From assembly GCF_016019935.1 (NCBI RefSeq), contig NZ_JAECMT010000002.1:620001-684000 (forward strand): a DNA stretch of 64,000 bases, written 5' to 3'. The notes under the pieces were generated by a model, which saw only the letters and a program-made list of their open reading frames with translations, made no database searches and was not told where the DNA came from. The stretch comes from Paenibacillus sp. GSMTC-2017. GTDB lineage: Bacteria > Bacillota > Bacilli > Paenibacillales > Paenibacillaceae. The translations under genes were made by a program, and so were the position numbers. Positions within the stretch are counted from its first letter, which is position 1; every line of letters begins with the position of its first letter. This document shows positions 25,561-34,064 of the stretch, one piece after another.

Positions 25561-27239
25561 TGTTGGTCATCCCCTTGCCCAAGAACACGGAATACTTCGG
25601 AGAGTGTCGTAAAACCCGAAATGGCTTTATTTATTGCATCGTGCATGATAGGAATCATTCCTTGTTTCATAGCATGTGCATCGTATTCATGATCAGATGC
25701 TTTCGCCATTACTAAAGATCTCAGTTTTGAATCAAGGTTCAATACTTCATGAACAGCAATTCTTCCTTTGTAGCCTGTCCGACCACAATTTGCACAGCCG
25801 GTTCCACGGTGCAGTCGTTCTGCTCCAAATCCATTAGATTTTAGAATAGTGACCTCTTCATCATTAGGCTCATACGAGCTGGAACATTCTGTACATATTC
25901 GTCTTAAGAGACGCTGTGCGATAATGCAATTTACCGACGAAGAAATAAGAAATGGCTCTACTCCCATATCAATAAGTCGGCTAATAGAGCTTACTGCACT
26001 GTTCGTATGTAATGTACTTAGAACTAGATGGCCTGTCATTGCTGCTCTGACTGCAATTTCTGCGGTCTCAGAGTCTCGAATTTCCCCTAGCATAATAATG
26101 TTCGGATCTTGTCTCAAAATAGAGCGAAGCCCTCTAGCAAATGTTAATCCTGAATTCACATTCACTTGAACTTGATTAACACCTTCCAATTGAAACTCGA
26201 CGGGATCTTCTACTGTTATAATGTTGACGTCATCACGATTCAAATGTGCTAGAGCAGAATAAAGAGTAGTTGACTTCCCGCTTCCCGTTGGACCTGTAAT
26301 TAGAACAACACCATGAGCACTCTCAATACAGCTTCGGAATACTCGTTCATTTCGTTCAGAGAAAGCTAACTTCTTAATATCCGCAAGTGAATGTCCCAAA
26401 TCCAATATACGAATAACGACCTTCTCACCATGAATTGTAGGCAGTGTCGCCACCCGAATATCAATTTTCCGTCGATCAACTTCAAGCTCAACCCTGCCAT
26501 CTTGCGGTAGCCTTCGCTCAGCCACATTCATATTCGCCATAATCTTAATGCGAGCAGCCATAATAGCGTGCATGCCAGGAGGGAGCGTTCGCTCTGTACG
26601 TATAACGCCATCCACCCGATATCGAACACGGAAACCACTGTCTTGTGGGTCGAGATGAATATCACTTGCTCCAAGTTGTACAGCCTGTGTAATAATACCG
26701 TTTACCGTCTTGACGACCGGAGAGTCTTCATCCTTGATCGCTGTATCTTCGTCTAAATCTCGTAGCTGTAGATTTTGAGTAATTTGTTCAATTGTGTCTT
26801 GTAGGCCGTAGTAACGATTAATAGCATTCACAAGCTCATTTTTGGATGCAATGACGGGTTCAATCCGCAATCCAGTCGCGATACGAATCTCATCAATTGC
26901 GAAATAGTCAAGTGGGTCCGCCATCGCGAGCACTAGCTTATTACCTTCGATCCGAAGTGGAATAACACAATGCTGGTCAGCTAGTTTCTGAGAAATAAGT
27001 GCTACTATCTTAGGGTCAATCTTATATCGATATAATTGCACATGTGGTATGCCAAGTTGAAATTCCAGCGCCTCAATAAATTGTTGCTGTGTAATAAACT
27101 CCATCGTAATGAGCGTATCACCGAGCCTCATCTTCGTATTGCGTTGCTTCTCCAGAGCTAACTTCAATTGCTCTTCCGTTATAACGCCGGACTCTAGCAA
27201 CAAATCTCCGATTCTCTTGCGGGCAGCCGACATCTTCAT
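25557..27239 (-). CDS. pilB: PilB, pilus extension ATPase
   Basis: 560 aa. An N-terminal MshEN/T2SSE_N domain (about 1-150) of the kind that can bind c-di-GMP in some PilB/MshE proteins precedes the ATPase domain. Walker A GPTGSGKSTTLYSAL, Walker B IMLGEIRD and the His box MTGHLVLSTLHT are present, and two cysteine pairs (CTEC and CANC) form the zinc-binding site near the C-terminus. The start is uncertain among TTG, GTG and two ATGs in a row; no strong Shine-Dalgarno is seen. It is first in the pilB-T-C-A-D unit. Confidence 0.94.
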   Translation of the reverse strand: MKMSAARKRIGDLLLESGVITEEQLKLALEKQRNTKMRLGDTLITMEFITQQQFIEALEFQLGIPHVQLYRYKIDPKIVALISQKLADQHCVIPLRIEGNKLVLAMADPLDYFAIDEIRIATGLRIEPVIASKNELVNAINRYYGLQDTIEQITQNLQLRDLDEDTAIKDEDSPVVKTVNGIITQAVQLGASDIHLDPQDSGFRVRYRVDGVIRTERTLPPGMHAIMAARIKIMANMNVAERRLPQDGRVELEVDRRKIDIRVATLPTIHGEKVVIRILDLGHSLADIKKLAFSERNERVFRSCIESAHGVVLITGPTGSGKSTTLYSALAHLNRDDVNIITVEDPVEFQLEGVNQVQVNVNSGLTFARGLRSILRQDPNIIMLGEIRDSETAEIAVRAAMTGHLVLSTLHTNSAVSSISRLIDMGVEPFLISSSVNCIIAQRLLRRICTECSSSYEPNDEEVTILKSNGFGAERLHRGTGCANCGRTGYKGRIAVHEVLNLDSKLRSLVMAKASDHEYDAHAMKQGMIPIMHDAINKAISGFTTLSEVFRVLGQGDDQH

Positions 27240-27245
27240 CACCAA

Positions 27246-27408
27246 CCAATAGGTATTTTAACCTAACAATAAGCCAAAATAGAATAAGTTTACTACTAAT
27301 TTTAAACAATATCAGCGCTCGGTGTCAATGACTATAGTCCTAAAAGTAGGTGGAACGGTCTATTATTCTAAATTATTTCGATAAACCTGCTCGGATATAT
27401 AAAAGAAT
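27246..27408. other. leader region upstream of pilB
   Basis: About 160 A+T-rich bases. I looked for a c-di-GMP riboswitch, as often found before pilus genes, and saw none. It contains AGTAAACTTA on the minus strand, close to one arm of the palindrome at 21005. Confidence 0.45.
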
Positions 27409-27443
27409 AGAAAAAAAGGCTTGAGAATAACTCCTCAAGCCTT
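27409..27443 (-). terminator. intrinsic terminator facing pilB
   Basis: AAGGCTTGAG and CTCAAGCCTT form a 10-bp stem; on the minus strand it is followed by TTTTTTT. Its direction implies a minus-strand transcript from the 27.48-27.79 kb stretch. Confidence 0.85.
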
Positions 27444-27480
27444 CTTTTACCAAATATTTCACATGCCTCACTTCATTATT

Positions 27481-27786
27481 TTAGTTAAGGATGTTTTGAA
27501 GATTTTTTATATCAACTACGATATGGATCCTAATATAGAAGATTGCATCTTCTGCAAGCTCAAAGATTTCTTCTGCATCTTTAGGAACTTGAAGTGCGTG
27601 TTCCATAAATGTTCATACCGGTACAAAAATCCAAATATTACGCTCCTAGCTATTAACTGAAGCAATAAGCTCGGCTTCCACTTTCGTCCGCATCATTCAA
27701 TTAATTTTACCAAGTGACAACTAGACATACAGTCAAAAACACGGCAATGTACTTGTTTAACTTCCCTTTGTACATCATTCATAACC
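27481..27786 (-). pseudogene. probable decaying small gene on the minus strand
   Basis: A GGAGG site precedes ATG-ATG near 27779 and opens a 23-codon peptide (MMYKGKLNKY, then a hydrophobic stretch ending in TW) that stops at TAA. Just after it a second frame starts MMRTKVEAELIASVNS, hits TAG, continues ERNIWIFVPV, hits TGA, and continues MEHALQVPKDAEEIFELAEDA to a TAA at 27481. All three pieces of the second frame read like protein, and an intrinsic terminator follows 38 bases later. The simplest reading is one short gene broken by a frameshift and two stops. Alternatively the 23-residue peptide with its good ribosome site is itself a functional membrane or signal peptide. No family recognised. 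Confidence 0.35.
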
Positions 27787-27789
27787 TCC

Positions 27790-28022
27790 ATTCAAATTTT
27801 CCTCTCCGCCCGCTCCTAACCAGACTCCTGTCGAACTAGACCTATTTGAACCGATATTAATCGGCCAAAAGTCACTTTTCAATCGACATTAATCATTTAG
27901 ATTAGACATATTTCATCTTGTGACCAACATACCACTACTCTTTGAACAAACACTTAACATAAATGACTAGGATTTAGGACCTACAAATTGGGCGAGATTT
28001 TGCATAAATAAAAATGGAAATA
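27790..28022. other. gene-free intergenic stretch
   Basis: About 230 bases upstream of the MFS gene and of the minus-strand remnant. No frame with a ribosome site, no hairpin with a T-run; the stretch is A+T-rich apart from a short pyrimidine tract (CCTCTCCGCCCGCTCC). Confidence 0.5.
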
Positions 28023-28031
28023 TGGTATACT
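28023..28031 (+). promoter_or_regulatory. extended -10 promoter placing the start of RNA at the ATG
   Basis: TGGTATACT (TGn-TATACT) ends seven bases before the ATG of the MFS gene at 28038. The usual distance from -10 to +1 would put the first RNA base at or next to that ATG. Confidence 0.4.
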
Positions 28032-28037
28032 AACGCT

Positions 28038-29231
28038 ATGGAACAGTGGAAAAAAAATCTAATCGTTTTGTGGTTTGGGCAGTTTCTTGTGATGGCTGGA
28101 ATGACAATGATCATTCCTTTTCTGACGCTTTATTTACAATTTGAACTCGGGCTTTCTGATCCCCATGAGATTGGAGTATGGGCAGGCGTTATTTTTGCTG
28201 GGAACTTCGTTACCGCTTTTATATTTCAACCGATATGGGGTAAGTTATCTGATCGATATGGTCGTAAAATGATGCTTCTCCGTTCCGGATTCGGCATGGC
28301 GATCGTAATGGTGCTGATGGGGTTTGCTACTAGTCCGTGGCATCTCCTTTTTCTACGAATGTTGAACGGAACGATCTCGGGCTTCAATCCAGCTTCGATT
28401 GCACTCATTTCTGCAACGACGCCAAAGGAACGAATGGGGTTTGCGATGGGCTCTATACAATCAGGGGCTATGGCAGGCACAATATTGGGGCCTTTTATGG
28501 GAGGTTTGCTTGCAGATGCGGTCGGTTTTAGGCCGATTTTCTATATTACAGGGGCACTATTATTTATCGCCTCATTGCTTGCTTTGTTTGTTGTGAAGGA
28601 ATCGTTTGATCTTGCCAAAGCTGCGTCTCGCGTACAAACGTCCGTTATTGCAGGCTTTAAACGGATTAGTCGCATTCCACAGTTGATGGCTCTATTTGGC
28701 GTAACTTTTCTTATTCAATTCGCGAGTATGAGTCCGATGACTTTATTGCCACTTTATGTACAAGAGCTCCATGGAAGTGTACTTAATATCGCTTTCCTTG
28801 CTGGTTTTGTCGGCTCGGCAGCTGGCTTATCGAATATGATTGCTTCACCATTGCTCGGCAAGCTAAGTGATCGAATCGGAGCTGAGCGAGTGCTTGCCGT
28901 ATCATTGGTTGGCGCCGCATTAGCTTTTATTCCACAAGCATTAGCTGAATCTGTATGGCAACTTTTTTGGGCTCGTTTCGGACTAGGGTTATTTTTAGGT
29001 GGACTCATCCCAGCTGTTAATGCGTTGATTCGTACTTACACGCCTGATGGTATGGAAAGCCGAGCATATAGCTTTAATACAAGCACATTAAGTTTAGGTA
29101 ATATGATTGGACCTATTACGGGGGGAGCATTATCTGGCTACATCGGCATCCAAGGTTTATTTCTCGTTTCGGGTGCCTTGATGCTGCTGAACGGACTTTG
29201 GGTATGGCAAACACTGCTGAGGCACAAGTGA
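28038..29231 (+). CDS. MFS multidrug-efflux-type transporter
   Basis: 397 aa, 12 predicted helices. MEQWKKNLIVLWFGQFL is a common beginning for this family. The loop after helix 2 has GKLSDRYGRKMM (MFS motif A) and helix 5 has GPFMGGLLADAVG, the drug-antiporter motif C in variant form; a second motif-A-like LLGKLSDRIGAERV opens the second half. It probably exports drugs or metabolites by proton antiport. The start at MEQWKKN is preferred; an ATG eight codons earlier lies upstream of or within the presumed -10. There is no clear Shine-Dalgarno, in line with a leaderless message. Confidence 0.88.
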   Translation: MEQWKKNLIVLWFGQFLVMAGMTMIIPFLTLYLQFELGLSDPHEIGVWAGVIFAGNFVTAFIFQPIWGKLSDRYGRKMMLLRSGFGMAIVMVLMGFATSPWHLLFLRMLNGTISGFNPASIALISATTPKERMGFAMGSIQSGAMAGTILGPFMGGLLADAVGFRPIFYITGALLFIASLLALFVVKESFDLAKAASRVQTSVIAGFKRISRIPQLMALFGVTFLIQFASMSPMTLLPLYVQELHGSVLNIAFLAGFVGSAAGLSNMIASPLLGKLSDRIGAERVLAVSLVGAALAFIPQALAESVWQLFWARFGLGLFLGGLIPAVNALIRTYTPDGMESRAYSFNTSTLSLGNMIGPITGGALSGYIGIQGLFLVSGALMLLNGLWVWQTLLRHK

Positions 29232-29360
29232 AACCTTCCGTTTGAGCCTTGTTTCTTCCTGGGTCGCTCGGTTTCGCTCTGCAAAGGTGGTTTTGACCCT
29301 TACAGTTGCAAAAGTCACATAAAATCGAGCTTTACTAAAGAACACTTATCTACAATTGAA
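29232..29360. other. spacer after the MFS gene
   Basis: About 130 bases with no recognisable gene, directly before the hairpin at 29361. Confidence 0.4.
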
Positions 29361-29420
29361 AGAAGGACCTCCGAACGCAGTCAAAATGACCTGCTCGTAG
29401 GGTCCTTCTTTCTTTCTTCT
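29361..29420 (+). terminator. terminator with long-loop stem
   Basis: AGAAGGACC pairs with GGTCCTTCT across a 31-base loop, then runs into a T-rich tract that is also the start of the 7-bp repeat. Confidence 0.6.
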
Positions 29421-29506
29421 TTCTTCTTTCTTCTTTCTTCTTTCTTCTTTCTTCTTTCTTCTTTCTTCTTTCTTCTTTCTTCTTTTTTTCTTTCTTCTTT
29501 CTTCTA
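29406..29506. repeat. 7-bp tandem repeat (TTCTTTC)n
   Basis: About ten uninterrupted copies of TTCTTTC, then a TTTTTTT interruption and about two more copies. On the minus strand the unit is GAAAGAA, and the array abuts the stop codon (CTA on plus, 29504-29506) of the O-methyltransferase gene. The period is not a multiple of three, so copy number changes would shift any read-through frame. Confidence 0.9.
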
Positions 29507-30136
29507 TCCCTTCACCCTTGCAATAGCTAGTCCATCGTAACCTGGCAAAATCGTACTTTCCAAACGTTCATCTGTCGCTATCTTTTCATTAAATGAACGA
29601 ACTGCTTTTACTGCTGGGCCTTGTTTCGCCTCATCTGTTGTTCTTCCACGCAATAATATATTATCACCTACGATAATAGCTCCCGGTTCAGCAAGCTCTA
29701 TCGCATATTCTAGATATACAGGATATCCTTCCTTATCTGCATCAATAAAGAAGAAATCAAATTTACGTCCTTCCTCTTTCAGTTTTGCCAAACTTTCTTT
29801 AGCATCACCTATTAAGTAGTCTACTTTATCGCCGAGACCCGCCTCTACCATATGTTTTTTCGCCACTTCTGCATACGCTGGCAATAACTCCAGTGAAACA
29901 AGCGAGCCACCTTCATTCAAACCGCGCGCAAGACATATGCCGCTATAACCTCCAAGTGCTCCTATCTCAAGAAGCTTATTCGCTTTTGCTAACCGAACAA
30001 GCATCGTAAGTAATCTTCCATAACCGTCAGCAACAGAGATGCTTGGCATTCCGTTGCTTGCAATTCCTTCTTTTACACGTTCAAGTTCGCTGTCTGCTTC
30101 ATATAAAGAATCTACGTATTGTTCTTCAACTGACAT
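29504..30136 (-). CDS. O-methyltransferase (caffeoyl-CoA OMT-like, COG4122)
   Basis: 210 aa. SAM-binding motif I is LLEIGALGGYSGICLARGL (about 60), with EL at the end of strand 2 and the metal-binding FFFIDADKEGYPVYLE and GDNILLRG downstream, as in the family that methylates catechol-type hydroxyls. Close relatives in Bacilli are TrmR-like tRNA 5-hydroxyuridine methyltransferases, so either role is possible. The start at MSVEEQYVDSLYEAD fits the family; GAGGAG lies 14 bases upstream. The frame is open 50 codons further upstream toward the divergent gene but that part is not protein-like. Confidence 0.88.
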   Translation of the reverse strand: MSVEEQYVDSLYEADSELERVKEGIASNGMPSISVADGYGRLLTMLVRLAKANKLLEIGALGGYSGICLARGLNEGGSLVSLELLPAYAEVAKKHMVEAGLGDKVDYLIGDAKESLAKLKEEGRKFDFFFIDADKEGYPVYLEYAIELAEPGAIIVGDNILLRGRTTDEAKQGPAVKAVRSFNEKIATDERLESTILPGYDGLAIARVKG

Positions 30137-30271
30137 TTTCTTCGTTCTCTCCTCAGTACCTATTTGTAAATGTGTATCTATTTCGCCTATACTTAATTGT
30201 ATGTTTTTATTAGGTACGTTACAAGAAACACCATAGGCTTCTTTTATTACTAATGGAAATGAGTGTGCAAG

Positions 30272-31420
30272 ATGAAACAACTGCAATTGATTGCTACTTC
30301 CCCAATGGGGCTTGAGGCTGTAGTAGCACGTGAGCTAAAGGAGCTTGGCTATCACGATTTGCGAGTGGAGAACGGACGAGTTAACTTCACTGGCGGACCC
30401 GCTGATATTTGCCGCACCAACCTTTGGATGCGTACAGCAGGCCGTATATTAATTAATATGGGTCAATTTAAAGCTACAACCTTTGAAGAATTATTCGAAG
30501 GGACAAAAGCGCTCGATTGGCCGGAATGGATTCCAGAGGACGGAGAGTTCCCAGTAAACGGACGTTCCCACAAATCCCAGCTCTCCAGCGTTCCAGCATG
30601 TCAAAAGATCGTCAAAAAAGCTGTTGTTGAAAAAATGAAAGACCGTTACGGTACAGAATGGTTCCAAGAGGACGGCGGTAAGTACGTTATCGAAGTATCT
30701 ATCTTAAACGATGAAGCTCTTCTTACATTAGATACATCTGGTGCCGGCTTGCATAAGCGCGGATATCGCCTTGCGTCTACTGAAGCTCCAATCCGTGAAT
30801 CGATGGCGGCAGCTCTTATCCAATTAAGCCGCTGGCGTCCCGAACGTCCTTTCTACGATCCGTTCTGCGGCTCAGGAACGTTCCTTGTTGAAGCTGCAAT
30901 GATCGGTTGGAACATCGCTCCGGGAATTCGTAGAAATTTCAACAGCGAAGGCTGGGGCAACGTTCCTGAAGCACTGTGGAACGAAGCGCGCGAAGAAGCT
31001 TACGATTCCGTTAAAGACGATATTCCACTTCAAATCGCGGGATCTGATATTGATCCACACTCCATAGATATTGCAGAAGCTGCAATTAGACGTGCTGGAT
31101 TCGCTAAAGACATTAAACTTAGTGTCCTGCCCGTTTCCAAAGTTAAACCTCAAGGAGATTACGGTGTAATCATTACGAATCCACCATATGGTGAACGACT
31201 AGGTGATGAGATTGAAGCTGAAGCGGCGATTAGACAATTTGGTCTTACAACGCTTCATTACCCAACATGGTCTGTATTTGCTATTACACCTTCATTAAAG
31301 GTTGAACATTATATGGGACGTCCAGCGGATAAAAAGCGGAAGCTGTTTAATGGTCGTATTCAATGTGAGTACTACCAATTTTTCGGCCCGCTTCCTCCGA
31401 GAGAGAAACGGAATGACTAA
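30272..31420 (+). CDS. THUMP-domain class I rRNA methyltransferase (YpsC/RlmL-like)
   Basis: 382 aa. An N-terminal ferredoxin-like plus THUMP RNA-binding part (about 1-160) precedes the methylase. Motif I is DPFCGSGTFLVEAAMIG (about 193), the acidic AGSDIDPHSIDIA follows, and the catalytic motif is TNPPYGERLG, typical of enzymes methylating guanine N2 in 23S rRNA. MKQLQLIATSPMG is the start; only weak GAG lies ahead. Its end overlaps the LTA-synthase-like gene by eight bases (ATGACTAA), an unusual coupling of RNA modification and envelope genes. Confidence 0.92.
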   Translation: MKQLQLIATSPMGLEAVVARELKELGYHDLRVENGRVNFTGGPADICRTNLWMRTAGRILINMGQFKATTFEELFEGTKALDWPEWIPEDGEFPVNGRSHKSQLSSVPACQKIVKKAVVEKMKDRYGTEWFQEDGGKYVIEVSILNDEALLTLDTSGAGLHKRGYRLASTEAPIRESMAAALIQLSRWRPERPFYDPFCGSGTFLVEAAMIGWNIAPGIRRNFNSEGWGNVPEALWNEAREEAYDSVKDDIPLQIAGSDIDPHSIDIAEAAIRRAGFAKDIKLSVLPVSKVKPQGDYGVIITNPPYGERLGDEIEAEAAIRQFGLTTLHYPTWSVFAITPSLKVEHYMGRPADKKRKLFNGRIQCEYYQFFGPLPPREKRND

Positions 31421-33464
31421 ACAGTACCAATCCGCTAGTGGTAACGTGCGGGAAAAGCAAGGAAGACTACGCAGTGGGACGAGCCATATTCTTATGTGGC
31501 TCGACCGTCTAGTCGTTGTCGACCTCTTGCTGTTTGCAGCAGCAATGGTTTGGAAGCTTTATTTTTTCTCAAAACTATTGTCAGTGCTTTATATGGATAT
31601 GAACAAAACGGATGCCATCGTCGAGACGGGAGCCGTTTTTTTAGTATCGTTCTGGACGTTGCTGCTCCCGACTCGTGGACGGATTTTGTCGTTAATCGGC
31701 TTAAATATGGGGCTCTCCACCCTGCTCTTTGCTGATGTCATCTACTATCGTTACTTTCAGGATCTAATTTCAGTGCCTGTTTTACTTCAATTAAACCAAT
31801 TGGAATCGCTTGGTGGTAGCATTTCCAGTTTACTGAAGCTGAGCGACTTTTGGCTGTTTGTTGATGCTGTCGTACTCCTCCCTTTTGCCATCTATATCCT
31901 TTGGAGGGGTCGTTCAGATCTTAAAAATAAGCCGGCATCAACCTCAAGTAATCACATCACACGAAAACTGATCATCCGTATAGGAACAAGTGCGACCATT
32001 CTGTCGCTAGGAGCTTCAATGTTCTTTGTCAATGTTAATCACGCCACTGACACGTGGGCGAAAGGTCTTTTTGAGAGAAATTGGTGGAATTTAGCTATCT
32101 ATAACGTCTCTGGAGGTCTTGGTTATCACGGATATGATGTGTATCGGTATGCAAAGGTGAATTGGTTTGGAGCTCAAACTGTTACAGCCAATCAGATTAC
32201 TGAAACAGAACTGTGGATGAGTGAACGAGGCCAGACGAGAGGAGCACTCGAAAACGATCCCCTGTTTGGGGCCTATGCTGGTAGCAACGTTTTAATGGTG
32301 CAAGTAGAATCGCTGCAAAACTTTATGATCGGCAAGTCAATTGGAGGGCAAGAAATTACTCCCGTACTGAACGAGTTTATGAAGGAAAGTGCTTATTTCT
32401 CACGTTTTTATCATCAAACCGCCCAAGGCCGCACATCCGATGCTGATTTCGCTGCGAACTGCTCTCTTCAACCGATGAAGAGTGGCTCCGTGTTTATTCA
32501 ATACCCCACCCATGACTTTCAGTGCATGCCCGAGAAATTGAAAGAGGCTGGTTATTCGACAACTGTTTTTCATCCTTATCAGGGTGGCTTCTGGAATCGA
32601 AACGTCATGTATAGCAATATGGACTATGACCACTTTTATAGTATAAATCATTTCAAATTGGAGGAACGAGTTGGCTGGACAGTTGGTGACAAATCGTTTT
32701 ATCAACAGTCGATGGATGTCATCACAAAACAAACAAAACCTTTTTATTCGTTTTTGATTACGTTGGCAAGCCATCACCCGTACAAAATGCCTGTTGCCGA
32801 GCAGAAATTAGATGTTGAAGAATTAGAAGGTACGATGATGGGTAATTATTTGCAGAGCATTCATTATGCAGATGCTGCTATTGGTGTACTGATCCAGCGT
32901 ATGAAAGCGGAGGGATTGTGGGATAACACCATACTTGTTGTATATGGAGATCATGACAGCGCAATACAAGAGTGGGAGCATTACGATCGCTATATGGAGA
33001 ACACCTCAAGTGAGCTGGAGAGAGAGCAGATTACTAAGCAGGTTCCACTATTCATTCATCTACCAGATGGCGCAAAAGCAGGCAATTATGCGTCTGTGAG
33101 CGGACAGCTAGACATTATGCCAACTCTAATGCATTTATTAGGTTTGTCTGCGACAGATCCAAACTGGCTAGGTTCACCCCTGCTAACAGAGAAAGTCGAA
33201 GAAACTAGACTTGTCATTCAGCGTAATGGCTCTTGGACTGATGGGAAGCATTACTTTATTCCTTCTGCGGATGGGTTACCCGCAAATGGTAAGTGTTTTG
33301 CTGTCAATACAGGCGAGCATCTTGATACGGATGTATGTCTCCCGATGACAGAATTGGCCGATATGGAGCTTATGATGTCTGATCGAGTTGTGATGGGTGA
33401 CCTACTTCGCTCCTTTAAGAACAATGGAGCTATTGAAGCGAGCGAAGGGCTGTTTCAAAAATGA
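31413..33464 (+). CDS. LTA synthase family protein (membrane alkaline-phosphatase-superfamily phosphotransferase)
   Basis: 683 aa. Five membrane helices (about 33-200) precede an extracellular sulfatase-type domain. The nucleophile Thr lies in QGRTSDADFA (about 347), and VVYGDHDS carries metal-binding Asp and His; SHHPY and MPTLMHLLG are family motifs. LtaS polymerises glycerol phosphate from phosphatidylglycerol; paralogs include YfnI, YqgS and primase YvgJ. The group cannot be told from sequence alone. ATG overlaps the stop of the methylase gene. A strong terminator hairpin overlaps the stop codon. Confidence 0.9.
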   Translation: MTKQYQSASGNVREKQGRLRSGTSHILMWLDRLVVVDLLLFAAAMVWKLYFFSKLLSVLYMDMNKTDAIVETGAVFLVSFWTLLLPTRGRILSLIGLNMGLSTLLFADVIYYRYFQDLISVPVLLQLNQLESLGGSISSLLKLSDFWLFVDAVVLLPFAIYILWRGRSDLKNKPASTSSNHITRKLIIRIGTSATILSLGASMFFVNVNHATDTWAKGLFERNWWNLAIYNVSGGLGYHGYDVYRYAKVNWFGAQTVTANQITETELWMSERGQTRGALENDPLFGAYAGSNVLMVQVESLQNFMIGKSIGGQEITPVLNEFMKESAYFSRFYHQTAQGRTSDADFAANCSLQPMKSGSVFIQYPTHDFQCMPEKLKEAGYSTTVFHPYQGGFWNRNVMYSNMDYDHFYSINHFKLEERVGWTVGDKSFYQQSMDVITKQTKPFYSFLITLASHHPYKMPVAEQKLDVEELEGTMMGNYLQSIHYADAAIGVLIQRMKAEGLWDNTILVVYGDHDSAIQEWEHYDRYMENTSSELEREQITKQVPLFIHLPDGAKAGNYASVSGQLDIMPTLMHLLGLSATDPNWLGSPLLTEKVEETRLVIQRNGSWTDGKHYFIPSADGLPANGKCFAVNTGEHLDTDVCLPMTELADMELMMSDRVVMGDLLRSFKNNGAIEASEGLFQK

Positions 33465-33476
33465 AACAGCCCTTTT
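33445..33476 (+). terminator. terminator overlapping the LTA-synthase-like stop codon
   Basis: AAGGGCTGTTTC and GAAACAGCCCTT form a 12-bp stem with a 6-base loop followed by TTTT. The stop codon lies in the loop. Confidence 0.85.
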
Positions 33477-33502
33477 CTATATTGGAATGCTGCTACGAGA
33501 AC

Positions 33503-33577
33503 GAATAAGCACATTTATACGCTAAGAACATTTTAAAATCTCGCCTTTACGAGAGAATAAGTACATTTATACGCTAA
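33503..33577. repeat. intergenic direct repeat, two copies (GAATAAG-ACATTTATACGCTAA)
   Basis: GAATAAGCACATTTATACGC at 33503 and GAATAAGTACATTTATACGC at 33555 (both followed by TAA) differ by one base; each is preceded by TACGAGA. A weaker third copy (GTATATTTGCGCTTAA) lies near 33617. The stretch 33477-33684 has no gene. Confidence 0.8.
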
Positions 33578-33684
33578 ATATCTGAGAATATTGCTCGACA
33601 CGGTAACACTAAATGTATATTTGCGCTTAAATACAGATGGAATCGTTTCTATTTATTTTCTAATATTGATTACTATCATCGACT

Positions 33685-34054
33685 TCACTTAACCTGCTTC
33701 TTCTTCGCTATTTCTGCTCTAAATTGCTTAAATAACTCCTTACTCAACCCAGTAATACGATCTTCATCTTCCTGTAGATCCAAACTTTCAACGCTAAAAA
33801 ACATCTGATCACCCTTATCGTTCTCATCAGTACCGAACGCATCTGTATTATATTTAAGCGTGGCTATTTGTTCATCGTTCAATTCAATATGATTAGGCAC
33901 AACGGGTGATACGTAAAAATCAATTTCCTCATTATATCCGAGTATTAACATATATCTTTTACTGAAATCAGGTTTCACATAATGAGGGAATTTTACGTTT
34001 GATACCAACGAGTGAAGCTATCCCTATCTTATTTTTATTGCTGAGCTTAATCAT
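33685..34054 (-). pseudogene. small acidic hypothetical gene, probably frameshifted
   Basis: The main frame (33685-34008) codes for about 107 residues of a protein-like sequence, with YMLILGYNEEIDFYVSPVV and a charged C-terminus ending KKKQVK, but its only start is a TTG four codons after a stop, without a ribosome site. An ATG at 34054 has GGGAGG upstream and opens MIKLSNKNKIGIASLVGIKR in another frame, which runs into a stop at about 33970. Joining the two by a one-base shift would give a normal gene of about 120 residues placed just behind the membrane protease. I do not recognise the family. Confidence 0.45.
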
Positions 34055-34064
34055 TGGTTTTAAG

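Noticed and set aside
27246..27408. c-di-GMP riboswitch before pilB
   Set aside because: The leader lacks the conserved GEMM cores; only a possible regulator half-site was seen.
27421..27660. 79-codon plus-strand frame after the pilB leader
   Set aside because: It begins inside a terminator stem and has poor composition; the protein-like readings are on the other strand.
29406..29506. CRISPR or coding repeat in the TTCTTTC array
   Set aside because: Seven-base period without spacers, beyond the stop codon; a simple tandem repeat.
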